In this document: piece by piece, positions 46,601 through 57,990 of the stretch
How positions within the stretch are numbered: the first letter of the stretch is position 1
Layout of the letters: each line of letters opens with the position of its first letter
From: Anthopleura xanthogrammica
Lineage: Eukaryota; Cnidaria; Anthozoa; Actiniaria; Actiniidae
Assembly (NCBI GenBank): GCA_964019055.1
Contig: OZ025220.1
Location: forward strand, 8,986,647-9,050,646
Length of the DNA: 64,000 nucleotides
Reading direction: 5' to 3'
Notes under the pieces: model-generated
Seen by the model: only the letters and a program-made list of their open reading frames with translations
What the model was told of the DNA's origin: nothing
The model's database searches: none
Made by a program: the position numbers and the translations under genes

Positions 46601-49600
46601 AGCGTTAAAGTGCGCGAGCTGTGGGTCTAATGACATGTCTGCCATCTTGGATGCTTTGAGTGGTAACCATGGTAACAGAGCTCTGGAGGAATGGGACGTT
46701 AGTAATAATCAGTTGGGGGAGAAGTTTGGTAAAGGCATTGAAGAAGTGCTTAAGGTAATGAAGTGAGCCAAACATTTTATGCGAAAGGGTATTTTGTTCT
46801 TCTTTTGTTTTCTTTCCTGTCTTTTCTCCTCTCCTCTCCTCTCCTCTTCTCTCCTCTTCTCTCCTCTCCACTTCCCTTCCCTTCCTTTCCCTTCCCGTTC
46901 ATTTCCTTCCCTTCCATTTCCTTCCCTTTGCATCTCTTTTCTTGTATGTATACCTTTTTTTTTTTCATTTCATACTTCAATGTTTTTTTTTCGCTTTCGA
47001 ATTTTTTTAATTCAGATTCCCGAGTGTAGCCTGAAGTATTTAGATGTTCATGCTACTGATCTTGAGGCTGGTGGTATGGCTGCTCTTCTCGCTGGAGTGA
47101 AAAACAATGGGAGCTTGGTTAGATTGAATGCTGGTGGTCACAAGGTGAGTTATTACATAATAGGAATGGTATCATGTGTCTTCATCATTATTATCATACT
47201 CCACCATCATCATCATTATCATGCATCAAAATTATCATCATCTGATCATACAACATCATTGTATCAACACCATCATAATCATCATGTATCATCATCATCA
47301 TCATTCACCATCATGTACCATCATCATCATCATTCACCCTCATCATCATCATCATCATGTACCATCATCATCATTCACCATCAACATCATCATTCACCAT
47401 CATCATCATTCACCATCATGTACCATCATCATCATTTATCATCATCATCATGCATCACTATCATCTTCATATATACACCCTCATCATAAGTCATCATCCT
47501 GCACCACCACCACCACCACCACCATTATCATCATGCCTCACCATTATCAACTTGTATTAACATCACCATCATCGCTATCATGTATCATCGTCATCAACAT
47601 CATTACATCTTCATTTGACAACAATATTATGCATCAATACCATCACCATCATGTATTACCAAGATCACCATCATACTATACCGTACTCATCATTATCATC
47701 GACTTCTTATTAAGTCATGATATTTACTTCATCATATTACAACCTCGTCAGTGATCTCTTCTTTACTCATGATTTTGAATACTTTTTCAGATCAGCAGTC
47801 TTTCATTCTTAATGGACTTTCTCTACACATGTATCACACATCCACTCCTCCAAGACCTGTCATTGGACAACTCCAAACCAGCAGAGATGAATGAATGGGA
47901 GAAAAAAGGTACCATGCATTTATACTATTATTATCATCGTCATCATCATCATGCATCATCATCATCATGCATCATCATCATCATGCATCATCATCATGCA
48001 TCATCATCATCATGCATCATCATCATCATGCATCATCATCATCATGCATCATCATCATCATGCATCATCATCATGCATCAACGTCATGAATCAACATAAC
48101 CATCGTCTTTATACACCCTCATCATGTATCGTCATCACCACCGTTACTATCATTATGCATCATCATCATCATCATCACCCTCATCATCATCATCACAATC
48201 ATCACTGCTACCATAATGCATCATCATCGCAATCATCGTGCATTTTCATCATCACCGTCATCAACTTGTATCATCTTCATCATTATCATCAATGCCGTCA
48301 CCACCACCATATGTCATCATCATCATTAATATTATCATTAACATTTTCCCTTATATTTTATTTTAGCCATTGCAGAATTACCCAAGCCATCATCCTCTAG
48401 TATAACAAATCTTAGCCTAGCAGGCTGTTCTCTGAGCGATGCCCTCATATCATCTCTTGCTGAAGAGACGTCAGGATTACTGTCCAAGCTTGCTGTGGTA
48501 AATCTGTCTGGAAATAACGACATTACAGGAGAGAGTGTACGCTCAATATGCACCATGATAACAGCAGGTAATTATGATGATGATCATGATGGATGATGTA
48601 GATGCAGGATAATGATGACCATGATAATGGTGATGATGATACATGATGATGATACATGAAGATAATGATGATGATGCATAATGATGATAATCATGGTGGT
48701 GATACATGTTGATAATGGTGATGCAGGATGATGGTGATGATGGTGAAGATAATAATATTGTTGATGATAAACATGATAATGATGGTTGTAATATTAATAA
48801 TGATTATTCATTAGACCAGTTGATGATATCCACATTATATACAAGACATTTTGTGATGATCATTGATTGCAAACACAATTGTTTTTCAAAACCATCATTC
48901 CATTGTTTTCCAGGTGACGGGCAACGATCAAACGTTCTAGAATCTCTTGATTTCGCCCTCAACAACGCGGAAACAATTCCTGATATCTTAAGCACAACTA
49001 CGCTCTCTAAACTAAAACACTTGAACTTGAGGAAGGCTAAAATATCACCAGGAAAAGTAATGGAACTACGTCAACATCTCGTCAAAAAAACCCAAGAGAA
49101 TGACGTCACGATTACGTCACTTAATCTTGACTCAATCAAACTTTCAGGAACAAACACCTTGCAAAGCATGCTGGGATTGTCCGAGGACTTTGTACCCACG
49201 ATGCCTTGCGCGCTTACCTCGCTGTCTTTGAGCGGTTGTAGTTTGAATGATAAGGACATCAAGCCGTTGTTTGTGGGGATTGCGAAAGGACTGGGTCTGG
49301 CTCATGTTAATTTGTCAAGCAATCGATTGACTGACACGAGCGTTGATTGGTTGGTTGATTCAATGGAGGAGCCGTGTGCGCTATGCCATCTGGATTTATC
49401 CAATAATAAGGTATGGCATTCATGTTCTCCCTCCCCTTAGTTACCGTTGCTATGTGCCACAAGCTCGACAAATTAGCTGGAATATCTCAAAATTGAAAAT
49501 TCTGATTGCGGATATTTGATTACAAATTGTTTTAATTTACCCTTCCCTAACAGGCTTGAGTGACCACAGAACAATAGATTCAAGTCGAGGCTGGGGTTTT

Positions 49601-52600
49601 CTATCCATAAATTTACTGTATAGTCTACTCCAGCCTCGCCTTAAATCTATTGTTCTGTGATCATTCAAGAAAATTACCGAGGGTATACCGAAGGTTTATT
49701 GTTTACTGTCTTACGTAGCAATGTCCTACCAATATTTTTCAAGATTTTGGACGGATAAACCTTCCCAGACATGAGTTTAATACACTTTATTCATCACTGT
49801 CCTAGATTCGTGCCAATGGTGCAGAGAAGTTGGCATCTGCCATCGAAAAAGATAGACTGTCGCACCTAGCAACGCTGTTCCTTAGCAACAACAATATAGG
49901 AGCTTCTGGCATCCTTGCATTGGTAACACAAGTTACTCCCCACGGTACCCTACACAGTCTGAATTTGAAGGACCAACAACAACCCGTGGGGGAGGAGGAC
50001 ATGGATGAAATTTTTAAAACGCTCGCTGGGGCATGTGGTAAGTGCTGTGAAAATAAGTTACGGTCGAACCTGTATTAAGCGACCACTTATGGAGAATTGC
50101 CGATCAAGCGGCCGCTCTATCAGAGAAATATAATTTTAGTGCAAAAATCATCTTTGGGACTAACTACTGGTTGTTAAATAGAGGTTGGTCGCTTAAGAGT
50201 GGCGGTCCGTAACGGTCGAGAATGGCGGGACAGTTGCAGAATTTTCAAATTTCCCATATTTTGTCAGAAGATACCCTTACTTTTGTCTTCGAGCTGGGCT
50301 CCCTGTGGATGGCATAGAAAGACTGATGTGTCGATGCCGTTGAAATATATACTTGATTAAATGTTCTCTTATTTCTTTGTGACAGATATTGCACTCGATA
50401 ACAACTCCAACAGTGCATCTACAACTTACCTTAAATTCTCGCCCCAGACCACTATCAACTTATCCGGGCTGGGAGGAGAGCCTGGCGACTACGGGCCATT
50501 ATTAGACAGTATCGCTATACAAACAGATTATCTGAAGAAGCACAAACGAATACTAAATTTACAAGATGCTCTCGACTTGACTGCAGTGTTCAGTTTCCAT
50601 GGTGATATCTGTGAGCCGAGATTGAGTAAGGAGGACTGGGATCTAGTGATAAGCGCGGATAAAGATGCGCCAGCCTGGCTACAGGTTTGGAAACATTTGA
50701 CTTGATTATTAGCCGTTCTTGGGTCGAGTTGGCATGACAGGGCATCGTGGGACTATTTTAGGAGACATACTTCCAAGATGGCGTCTATTTCGTCCCCGAA
50801 AACAGTCCCACAATGCACTGCAATGCCAGCTAGACCTCTTATTTCCGCAACCTCGGAACGAATAGTAATGAACTTTTGGATGGACGGCTTATATCCTGGG
50901 TAACAAGGTTCCCTTTTCTTCTTACTATTTTCTCTGAGTCTTTTTGCTTTACTGGCTTTTGTTTTTATTGTTCTCGATCGCGGTTACAAAAGGAACCTCT
51001 GCCCAGACTTGTTACTTTCCGTTTGAGCATGCACCAAGATGTCGTTTGTAAGGCGCACGCATAAAACCACAAAACGTTTGCGTTCTATGACAAAATTTGA
51101 GTCCACGACATCATATATGTACGCATAAAACCGCAATACGTTCTCTGGCAAAATTTGAGTCTGCGACATAGCTGCGCATTACTTAAGTCATAAGTAGCCA
51201 CAAATGAGTCCACTTCTTATTTGGATAATTAACTCATTTTGTGACGTACCTAATAACGATACTGGGCGAACGCTCGGCTGAATCTGGGAAGAGATAAAGC
51301 AAAAAAAAAACTCAGTGAAAAGAGAAAGACTAGAAGGGACATCTCCTAGCCGGGTTGTAAGACATAGTTGATAAGAGAAAGAGGTCGTAGAGACGGGTTG
51401 TCATAAATATATTTTTTAGGTGTCATCTCATCGTAACCGAGGTGTTTACATCAGTAACCTACCGCTGACCGCTACAAGAGAAAAACTCGAGAGCCTTCTA
51501 GAAGACGAGGCGGACTGTAACGTCAAAGAAGTTTTCCTCTCAAAGGTTTGTGTTCAACATTTCCACTTCCCTTACCACAGGGTGACCAATTTTAATCTTG
51601 TCTAATTAGTACTCTAGTTTCGAAATAGCTGTTTCTGAGGGTAAGCCCCGAATTTGTGTAGAAATTTAATGTGTTCCAGTTAAGTTCTGTGGAATTTCAA
51701 AGTGTTTGTATTGTTGACGTTGTGCATTCTATATTTTACCGTTGGTATTTGTGAATGTTTAGACACAGAAATGAGACTAACCCTGCGTAAATGAGCCTGT
51801 AATCAAGGAACACAGCGGTAATTTGTACATCTAGTAACGCCTGCGTGTTTTCTTACTTAGGACCCAATCCTCCGTAAACCAAATGGATTAGCATGGGCCT
51901 TGTTCAAGGATGATGATTCAGTGCAGAAAGCTATGGAATATTATAACTCAGGACAAGTGAGTTGAATATCACGTCATTCACATCACTTGATTTCTTAAAT
52001 TTTTCTAATTTTAGATTTAGGGCGTGGCATGCTGATTCTCCGTTTGCATATATATTACGTCATCATCGTCATCAGTCAACTTCCATCGAAATCAGAGACA
52101 CTGTTTTGGTCGCCGCCATGTTGGTCAGTGTTATTTAATTATTATTTTGCTATTTTGTTATCAGGCTCAGTGTTTTGGTCGGCCATTCGTTCTATCACCG
52201 ATTAATGTAAATATTGATAGTTCAGAAACTGGCCAGGAAACAACAGACGACGCTGCAAGGTATAGTACTAAACATAGCTCAGCTTTTCCCCCGGGGGGGG
52301 GGTACTCCCTATAATGGACTATACGGGGATGCTCCGCCCGAAAGGGGTACGTTTTTCAGGCCGCAGGTATAGAAAATTAGGTATAAAATTTTGGTATGAA
52401 AAGGGGGTAGCTTTTCTTCAAAAGTATATGAAAGGGGTACCTTTTCAGGCAAAAAAAAGTATATAAAAGGGGTACCTTTTCAGGCAAAAAAAAGTATATA
52501 AAAGGGGTACCTTTTTGCTGAAATTTGGTATATCAAAGGGTAAGGGGTCGAGAGTCCGGGCGGAGCATCCCCCTATGAAACGACCCGAAGTACCCCCCGG

Positions 52601-52846
52601 GGGCTTTTCCATTCCTGCTGTTTCCCTGCTTGGCAAAAATATCAGGGGCGTGTCAATATTATTTTGTTATTTGAACCCAACTCTGATTTCTTTGCTTTTA
52701 GACAAGAAATGAGTCTTCGAGATGAGTTGCGTAAAGCAGAAGAAACAGAAAAGGCGGCTATTATACGAGCTAAGTTTGCAGAATCCAGTGCAAGGCATGA
52801 GTATGCAGCCCAAAACCCTGCTTATGCAGATGGTAGAATTTGGTAA
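40618..52846 (+). CDS. N-myristoylated disordered / leucine-rich-repeat / RRM protein, 14 exons
   Basis: Exons: 40618-40672, 42708-44138, 45086-46200, 46473-46754, 47016-47144, 47791-47908, 48367-48567, 48914-49410, 49806-50037, 50386-50684, 51420-51545, 51861-51956, 52165-52259, 52702-52846; phases agree throughout, 1,606 residues. The N-terminus MGCGTSKS fits N-myristoylation plus palmitoylation at Cys3, predicting membrane attachment. Residues ~19-770 are Ser/Glu/Lys-rich and probably disordered, with an EVDDEF duplication and about nine 12-residue repeats around DHVTGSTDNQAV (45508-45790). Residues ~775-1345 are leucine-rich repeats of the long ribonuclease-inhibitor type (LKELDVSNNVLGPQG, LAHVNLSSNRLTD, LCHLDLSNNK). 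Residues ~1458-1545 form an RRM (RNP2-like GVYISNLP, RNP1-like GLAWALF). A charged helix and AYADGRIW end the protein. Intron 1 is GC-AG. If intron 2 is retained, translation stops about five codons later. I do not recognise a named orthologue. Confidence 0.85.
40965..41400. mobile_element. long foldback element
   Basis: CTATGTAACAATGGTT at 41012-41027 is exactly inverted at 41264-41279, and GGCTTTGCACCGTCACTTGA plus GGCAGCCATGACAGGAGGCC (41086-41126) is inverted at about 41208-41248. The inverted similarity extends weakly outwards. A C-rich run lies at 41283-41317. It is in intron 1 of the LRR-RRM gene. Confidence 0.65.
42264..42528 (+). mobile_element. tRNA-derived SINE, best copy
   Basis: The head has an A box (TGGCGTAGCGGTTAGAGTGC) and B box (GAGTTCGAGTCCC) 30-odd bp apart, then GTGAGTAGAGTTTCTAGTTGG, TCAAGGGTTTTTCTCCAGG and a 3' body ending TAGTGTTACCCTGATAAAAAAAA. 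The intact A and B boxes and A-rich tail are typical of a SINE. Diverged relatives lie at 27383 and 28603. It is inserted in intron 1 of the LRR-RRM gene, sense orientation. Confidence 0.8.
44139..45085 (+). other. intron 2 of the LRR-RRM gene
   Basis: The donor AAAG/GTGGCA is weak-looking, but it is the only one that joins in phase to the acceptor at 45085. Unspliced, the frame ends at 44152. Within the intron, 44161-44184 (GCTGGCAGCCATGTTGAATGG) and 44562-44582 (CCATTCAACATGGCTGCCAGG) are inverted copies, so most of 44160-44585 could be a foldback element. No other gene is seen. Confidence 0.5.
46800..46925. repeat. CTCCT/CCTTC pyrimidine tract
   Basis: TCTCCTCTCC and CCTTCCCTTCC runs in intron 4 of the LRR-RRM gene; possible triplex-forming DNA. 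Confidence 0.85.
47165..47700. repeat. (ATC)n-rich intron 5
   Basis: ATC/ACC triplets with CATCATGTACCATCATC motifs fill most of the intron. His/Ser-rich frames are not genes. Confidence 0.9.
47935..48345. repeat. (ATC)n-rich intron 6 with ATGCATC units
   Basis: Tandem CATCATCATCATG blocks, regular from 47945 to 48075, then degenerate ATC repeats. Same class as the neighbouring intron. Confidence 0.9.
48570..48820. repeat. (ATG)n-rich intron 7
   Basis: GATGATGATACATGA-type repeats: the complementary triplet (ATC on the other strand) to that of introns 5 and 6. Confidence 0.85.
49555..49669. mobile_element. foldback MITE with CTTGAGTGACCACAG ends
   Basis: CTTGAGTGACCACAGAACAA and TTGTTCTGTGATCATTCAAG oppose each other, continuing into TCAAGTCGAGGCTGG and CCAGCCTCG; the loop holds ATAAATTTACTGTATAG. 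Similar ends and core to 3058-3180. It lies in intron 8 of the LRR-RRM gene. Confidence 0.75.
50038..50385 (+). other. intron 9 of the LRR-RRM gene
   Basis: Contains GTCGAACCTGTATTAAGCGA and GGTCGCTTAAGAGTGGCGGT in partly inverted orientation around 50064-50205, perhaps an old mobile element. No gene. Confidence 0.4.
50733..50838. mobile_element. foldback MITE with GCAGTGCATTGTGGGA core, inverted copy
   Basis: GGCATCGTGGGACTATTTT and ACAGTCCCACAATGCACTGC are inverted; CCAAGATGGCGTCTA matches the reverse complement of the middle of 15742-15916. It lies in intron 10 of the LRR-RRM gene. The rest of that intron (50840-51419) shows two copies of CATAAAACC(A/G)CAA(A/T)ACGTT near 51062 and 51125. 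Confidence 0.65.
51628..51835 (+). repeat. dispersed ~220-bp repeat, copy 3 of 3
   Basis: Diverged copy of 15467-15689: CTGAGGGTAAGCCCCGA, GTTGACGTTGTGCATTC, GAAATGAGACTAACCCTG and ACAGCGGTAATTTGTAC. It lies in intron 11 of the LRR-RRM gene. Confidence 0.75.
52290..52605. mobile_element. MITE with CCCGGGGG ends and 8-bp target duplication
   Basis: Ends CCCGGGGGGGGGGTACT and AGTACCCCCCGGGG are inverted, and GGATGCTCCGCCCG mirrors CGGGCGGAGCATCC further in. GCTTTTCC directly flanks both sides. Tandem AAAGGGGTACCTTTT units (about 35 bp) fill the middle. An 8-bp duplication is what hAT-type elements make. It lies in intron 13 of the LRR-RRM gene. Confidence 0.8.
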
Positions 52847-53880
52847 TGAGGGGTTGATAACACTTCAATTGAAATACAAGTATTTTTATCATTTCAACCC
52901 ATGCTTTATTTTGTTTCTGTCACCTTTCGTTCTATTTCGTTTTATTTATTTATTCCTCCCCCCCCCCCCCCCCCCTGATTTTCTCGCCCTTGTGCTGGCC
53001 TTATTTTACTCTCACCACAGGGTACCCACACCCTGTAAGTCTAGACGTTCTTGTTGTTCCCTTAGAGTTTTGTTGTCGACAACGAAGTCAGTCTAAATTC
53101 TCTATCCCTCTCTACTCCCCTTTTTCCTCCTCCTCCTTCCTCCCATAGGCGGCAGACTATTTAGGACAATTTCGAACTCCCGAATCACAATTTGCTGTTT
53201 CATCTTTCTGCATCATACTATACACCGTTGCGCCTATAAATTGGGGGTAAATCTGCGTAATATGAAGGACACCCTTCTTTTACGAATATTTTTTTCTCTT
53301 TGGGATCATGATATACCAGTGGTATAATCTCTTCACAGAAAAGCTGAAAAATGAGAGATAAGTTTTGCTTTAACTTTATTCGTTTCTATTCATTCGTTCA
53401 AAAGTGAGAGTTTGTATTAAATTTCCATTCGTTCACATATTTCCTTTTTGGGATACCTGTGGTATAATATCTTCTTGGGGGGGGGGGGGGGGGGACTAAA
53501 AGAATGAGAAATAGGAACAAAAGAATTTTGCTTTAGTTTTATTCGTTTCCATCCGTTCAAAAAAAATACATCATCTTCGGTCAAATTTTTTCTTCCTTGG
53601 GTTTCCTGTGGTACATTCTACAAAATCACGAAATGAGATAAAAAAATTAAAATAAAAAAGCGAATGTCAAAAGAAAAGAGACGAAAAGTAAAAAGGGGAC
53701 AAATAGATGAGACAAGAATAAAACTGGACAGACAGACAAAAAGTGATAGAGCCGTTCGCGAGACTGCATTAAAAATTTATGCTAATTTATGCAGACTGCC
53801 GCTGATAATTACAACGCGGGCAGTCCCTAACAAATGTTTATAAAATTTTAAACTCTGCTGCTTTCGTCCCACACAAGACA
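52847..53880. other. 3' flank of the LRR-RRM gene and spacer to the STELLO gene
   Basis: Contains a C run at about 52960-52976 and a G run at about 53477-53493. GATACCTGTGGTATAATATCTTC-like pieces recur near 53310, 53450 and 53600, suggesting a diverged ~140-bp repeat. No clear polyadenylation signal close to the stop and no further gene are seen. Confidence 0.45.
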
Positions 53881-53945
53881 CTATAAAACATTTTTCCACA
53901 TTTATTAGAGGCTGGAGTTACCGGAAAGCAAGAGAAAGTAGAAAG
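53881..53945 (+). other. candidate 5' noncoding exon of the STELLO-like gene
   Basis: GAGAAAGTAGAAAG followed by GTAAGCTT is a strong donor (53945/53946), and TATTGTTTTCAG ending 54912 is a strong acceptor 33 bp before the ATG at 54946. The exon start is not known. The 967-bp intron is AT-rich with nothing else recognisable. Confidence 0.5.
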
Positions 53946-54945
53946 GTAAGCTTATATGCTTGTATATATCGTATTTATTTCAATATTTGAGATGATATTA
54001 ATTTTTTTTGACAGCGTGGCAAAGTAGTTGATGTCTTTAATTGTTAAATTTTTGCGCTGAAATAATAACTTAACATCTCTTTATATTTTATCTAGTTCTT
54101 TATAATTTATTTTAAAGATTATAAACATGTCTTAAGACATTAATGGGTAGTTTGGGGTTATTTATTGCTTTGATATTAAAACGTAGAGATTTGCATGCCT
54201 TTATGAATGAATTTTGTCCACGTACCACTTGTTTTTTTTTTACGCTATTCACTGACTTAATTTAATACAATAACTATTACTTTGTCCTGAGCTCATGCTT
54301 GGACTTATTTCGGAATAAACTACAATCCTTATGCTTTCCTTTGTGCATTTTTTAGCTCGCAAAAGCAATATTTGGTTCAGAGTTAGAGCTACATTTTTTT
54401 TGAGAGCAAAAGTCTTGCAAAATAGTAAGCTTACGTGGTTTTTTCAGTGATGACCCTTTGTATTTCACCATGGGATAGTTTTTACTGCAATTTTTACCTT
54501 TAAACCTGTTTTTAAAATCAAGTAAAAAGTTATTTATGCACTGGAGAAAAGGCTAATTGTAAACCGCTTTAAGCAACAAAGAATTTGAAAAAAGAATAGT
54601 AATCAGTAAGTTATATTATTCTTGTTTCTGCAATCCAGTTGACTCCAAACATATATTTTATATTTTTATTTGTGCGCTTCTTCAAATCTATGACCCTATG
54701 AGTTGGAAATATTTTTCATTGATTTGAAGCCATAAACTCAGACATCTGGAAGTGCAGCTGTATGGAAGTTACAGAAGCATTAAAAGAGCCTGGACTGAAA
54801 TGATTAGGGGGTTGGATAGATAAAAGGCAAATGCAGTTATAGTGATGAGAGTGCTAGCTCTCCTTTCATTACTCCCAAACTGAAAATCTCAAATTATTTT
54901 TATTGTTTTCAGGTTGGATAGTTCATTCATTTTCCAGTCCAAAAA

Positions 54946-56997
54946 ATGAAGATTTTTACATACAACAAAACAACACTATATATCATTGGAATGGCAGTTA
55001 TTCAGGTTATCCTAATGTTCTTATGGTATGGCATGACTAACAGAACAACACAGGGATCCGAGAACTCAGTCTTTACTATCGATGCGCAGTTTGACTGGCA
55101 TAGTGTCCCAAAAGATCCCCTACTAGTAGACTGGAGTCAATTGAGAAAAGGCAAGCAGTTGGTGAAGGATATTGATTGGATGGCAGTCGATAGAAAACCT
55201 AGGCCGTCACAGCTCCATGACAAATGGGTTGTTGTTACATCTATTAATAAACCTACAAGTGACGTCAAAATGTTGGCCAAAATGGATGGATGGAAGGTTG
55301 TAGTTGTGGGGGATACGAAGACGCCACCAGACTGGAGGTACTGTGTCATTCATTCATTTATTTACTTGTTCATTGTACTGGGTTATTGTTTAATAATTTT
55401 GGACTTGCAACTGTATAAATTTGTACAAAAAAAAGTAATGAATTGCCAATTATTTATTATATTGTGCTATGTAATGACACATGCATTAATTGCCAATAAT
55501 AATAAATATTACTGTATGCTTAAATACAGTTTTCTTTGTAATTCATCGGGATGTATCTCTGATATATACATCCCGATGAATACATTAATGAGGGATGTAT
55601 CTAGATATCGACCTGGGTCAATATCTAGATACATCCCTGGAACTGGTGATGAGGATCTAGGTCAGGGCATGGCTAACTAACAGGATGCATTGTAGCTTGA
55701 ATCAAGGCTGCGAGTGGACGAAGGGTTCTTCTTCATGATCAGCTTGAACTGTCTCATATCTGCAAATCAAAATATAAATTGTAACAATAATGAAAAACAT
55801 TAATTTCATTTACACTGCAGACTGTGTATTTTTAGTGTGAAAAATCAGGAGTTCCTTTTTTTAATTTTTAATTCTTTTGATTGATTTTTAATTTTTAATT
55901 TTCAGTTTTTGATTTTTAATTTTTATTTTTATTCTTTTGCATTTTAATTTTTTAATTTATTTTTCATTATTTTTAATCTTTTTAGTCATCCAAATTGTGT
56001 GTATTTGAGTGTGGAAGATCAGAAAAATCTTGGCTATCGTATAGTTGATTTTATCCCTTACAAGAGCTATGCTCGTAAGAACATCGGGTACCTCTATGCC
56101 ATACAACATGGGGCGAAACAAATTTACGACACTGATGACGACAACCACCCAACATCAGGGAAAATCACTTTCTTTCAAAAGGATTCTGGGGAATTCCTGG
56201 TGTATGACACAGATGCAAACTCAGTCAATCCGTATTCTCATTTTGGACAGAGTACAATTTGGCCCCGTGGGTACCCCCTTGAGAATATCGCCGACCCCAC
56301 CCATCATACGTTTGATAGATGCCGGGATGTACAAACTGCGATACAGCAAGGGGTGGTAGACGGGGATCCAGATGTCGATGCTATGTATAGACTCACACGA
56401 AAGGATAAAAATGTTCGGCTTGATGTCAAGTTTGATGTTAATGCCCCTGCAGTCTTACTCTCCCCTGGAACAATGGCACCATTCAATTCCCAGAACACTT
56501 TTTTCCTTTACAAAGGATTATGGGCCACATTGTTACCCATAACAACCGCATTTCGAGTCTGTGACATATGGCGGGGTTACTATGCACAACGGTTGCTATG
56601 GGAGATTGGAGGGTATTTATCTTTTTTCCCGCCAAATGCTGTCCAAGTTCGAAGCGCGCATAATTACCTTGATGACTTCATTGATGAGAAAGATCTCTAC
56701 CACAACGCCGGACGGCTGGTCCATTTCCTCACAAACTGGAAGTCTGACAAGAAGGATTTTTTCAGTCGTGTTATGGATTTGAGTGTTGCTATGGTCGAGA
56801 ATAAATTCTGGGGAGTTAAGGATGCTCTTCTTACCGAGGCGTGGCTCCATGATCTTGTAAGTGTTGGTTACAAAATCCCTGATTTAAATCCAACACCGAA
56901 AAAATGCAAGAATGTCAGCGAGAAAAGAATCAAGTTGGAACAGAAAGAACAACCAAGTTCGTATCTTCGGGCAGGCAAAAAACTGGTGGTAATTTGA
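54946..56997 (+). CDS. STELLO/DUF288 glycosyltransferase-like protein, two exons
   Basis: Exons 54946-55337 and 55986-56997, GT-AG, joined within a serine codon (phase 2), giving 467 residues. Residues ~11-30 are a single hydrophobic helix (YIIGMAVIQVILMFLWYGM) near the N-terminus, fitting a type II Golgi membrane protein. The rest matches the STELLO (DUF288) family: VVVTSINKPTSDVKMLAK, GWKVVVVGDTKTPPDW, then PYKSYARKNIGYLYAIQHGA and the acidic IYDTDDDNHP, which resembles the DxD metal/nucleotide-sugar site of GT-A enzymes. Plant STELLO proteins act in the Golgi on cellulose synthase; in animals the family is found mainly in invertebrates and its substrate is not established. Exon 1 read through the intron would stop at 55680, so splicing is needed. 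Start chosen at the first ATG after the acceptor. Confidence 0.88.
55541..55637. repeat. two adjacent perfect hairpins in the STELLO intron
   Basis: ATTCATCGGGATGTAT is inverted at 55566-55581 after a 9-bp loop, and GGGATGTATCTAGATAT (55592-55608) is inverted at 55621-55637. Both arms contain GGGATGTATCT, so the hairpins are related. Confidence 0.8.
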
Positions 56998-57079
56998 TAA
57001 TAATATTTTTGAGAGAAATGGGAAATATTACATGCATTTTGATTGGGATTGGACTTCATGGTTTTTAGAGTGTATTCTA

Positions 57080-57415
57080 ACACTTGATTGGACAGCTTGA
57101 GTTTCTGTCATTTGATTGGTTCGGAGCGGAAGCCAATTAAAAGTCATGACAGTGTATTCTAAAACTTGATTATATGGGTCAAGTTTCTATGTTTTTGATT
57201 GGTTCAGGGCTGACAGAGTATTCTAGCACTTGATCGGATGGGTTGGAATTGCTGCTTTTTGATTAGTTCAGAGCAGAAGCCATTTAAGAGTCTTGACAGT
57301 GTATCCTAACACTTGATTGGTTTGCTTGAGTTTCTGCCTTTTGATTGGTTCAGAGTGGAAGCCAATTAAAAGTCATGACAGTGTATTCTAGCACTTGATT
57401 GGATGGCTAGAGTTT
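57080..57415. repeat. ~83-bp tandem repeat after the STELLO gene
   Basis: CACTTGATTGGATGG, TTGAGTTTCTG, TTTTGATTGGTTCAGAG and TCATGACAGTGTATTCTA recur with copies from about 57081, 57164 (shortened), 57227, 57310 and 57392. It may lie in the 3' untranslated region. Confidence 0.85.
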
Positions 57416-57470
57416 CAATTAACATTCACAGATATCTATTTAATGGACCCAAATTATTTATATTCGAATA

Positions 57471-57471
<1 letters not shown>

Positions 57472-57512
<41 letters not shown>

Positions 57513-57569
57513 GTAATAATAATAATAGTAATAGTAATAATAATAATAATAATAATAGTAATAATAATA

Positions 57570-57604
<35 letters not shown>
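57472..57604. repeat. (AAT)n microsatellite
   Basis: AAT repeats with occasional AGT triplets; the Asn/Ser frame is a by-product. A poly-A run lies at 57677-57708 and a second short (AAT)n at 57728-57760. Confidence 0.93.
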
Positions 57605-57605
<1 letters not shown>

Positions 57606-57673
57606 GTCAGTTTGAAGTCTTAGGTCTTGGGAAAAGACCCGACTAGTAATTTTACCAGGGAAAAATCATATTA

Positions 57674-57711
<38 letters not shown>

Positions 57712-57990
57712 TCTGAGGTTAAAATAAAATAATAATAATAATAATAATAATAGTAATAATAGTTTTAGTTATCAAATTCAGGTTTTGTTGGAGGGAGGGG
57801 TGAGGTTTGCTTTCATTTTAATCTTTTTCATAAAAAGCATTTAAATTTTTTTTGGTAAAAATTAACGTTTTACATGTGGATCTATAAAGAAAAGTTATTT
57901 GTTAGTTTTTTTACTTGGAAAAAAAGAGAAATAATTTTATAATGGCTACCCTGGGATATTATAATAGATAGGATTATTAATAGAATATAC

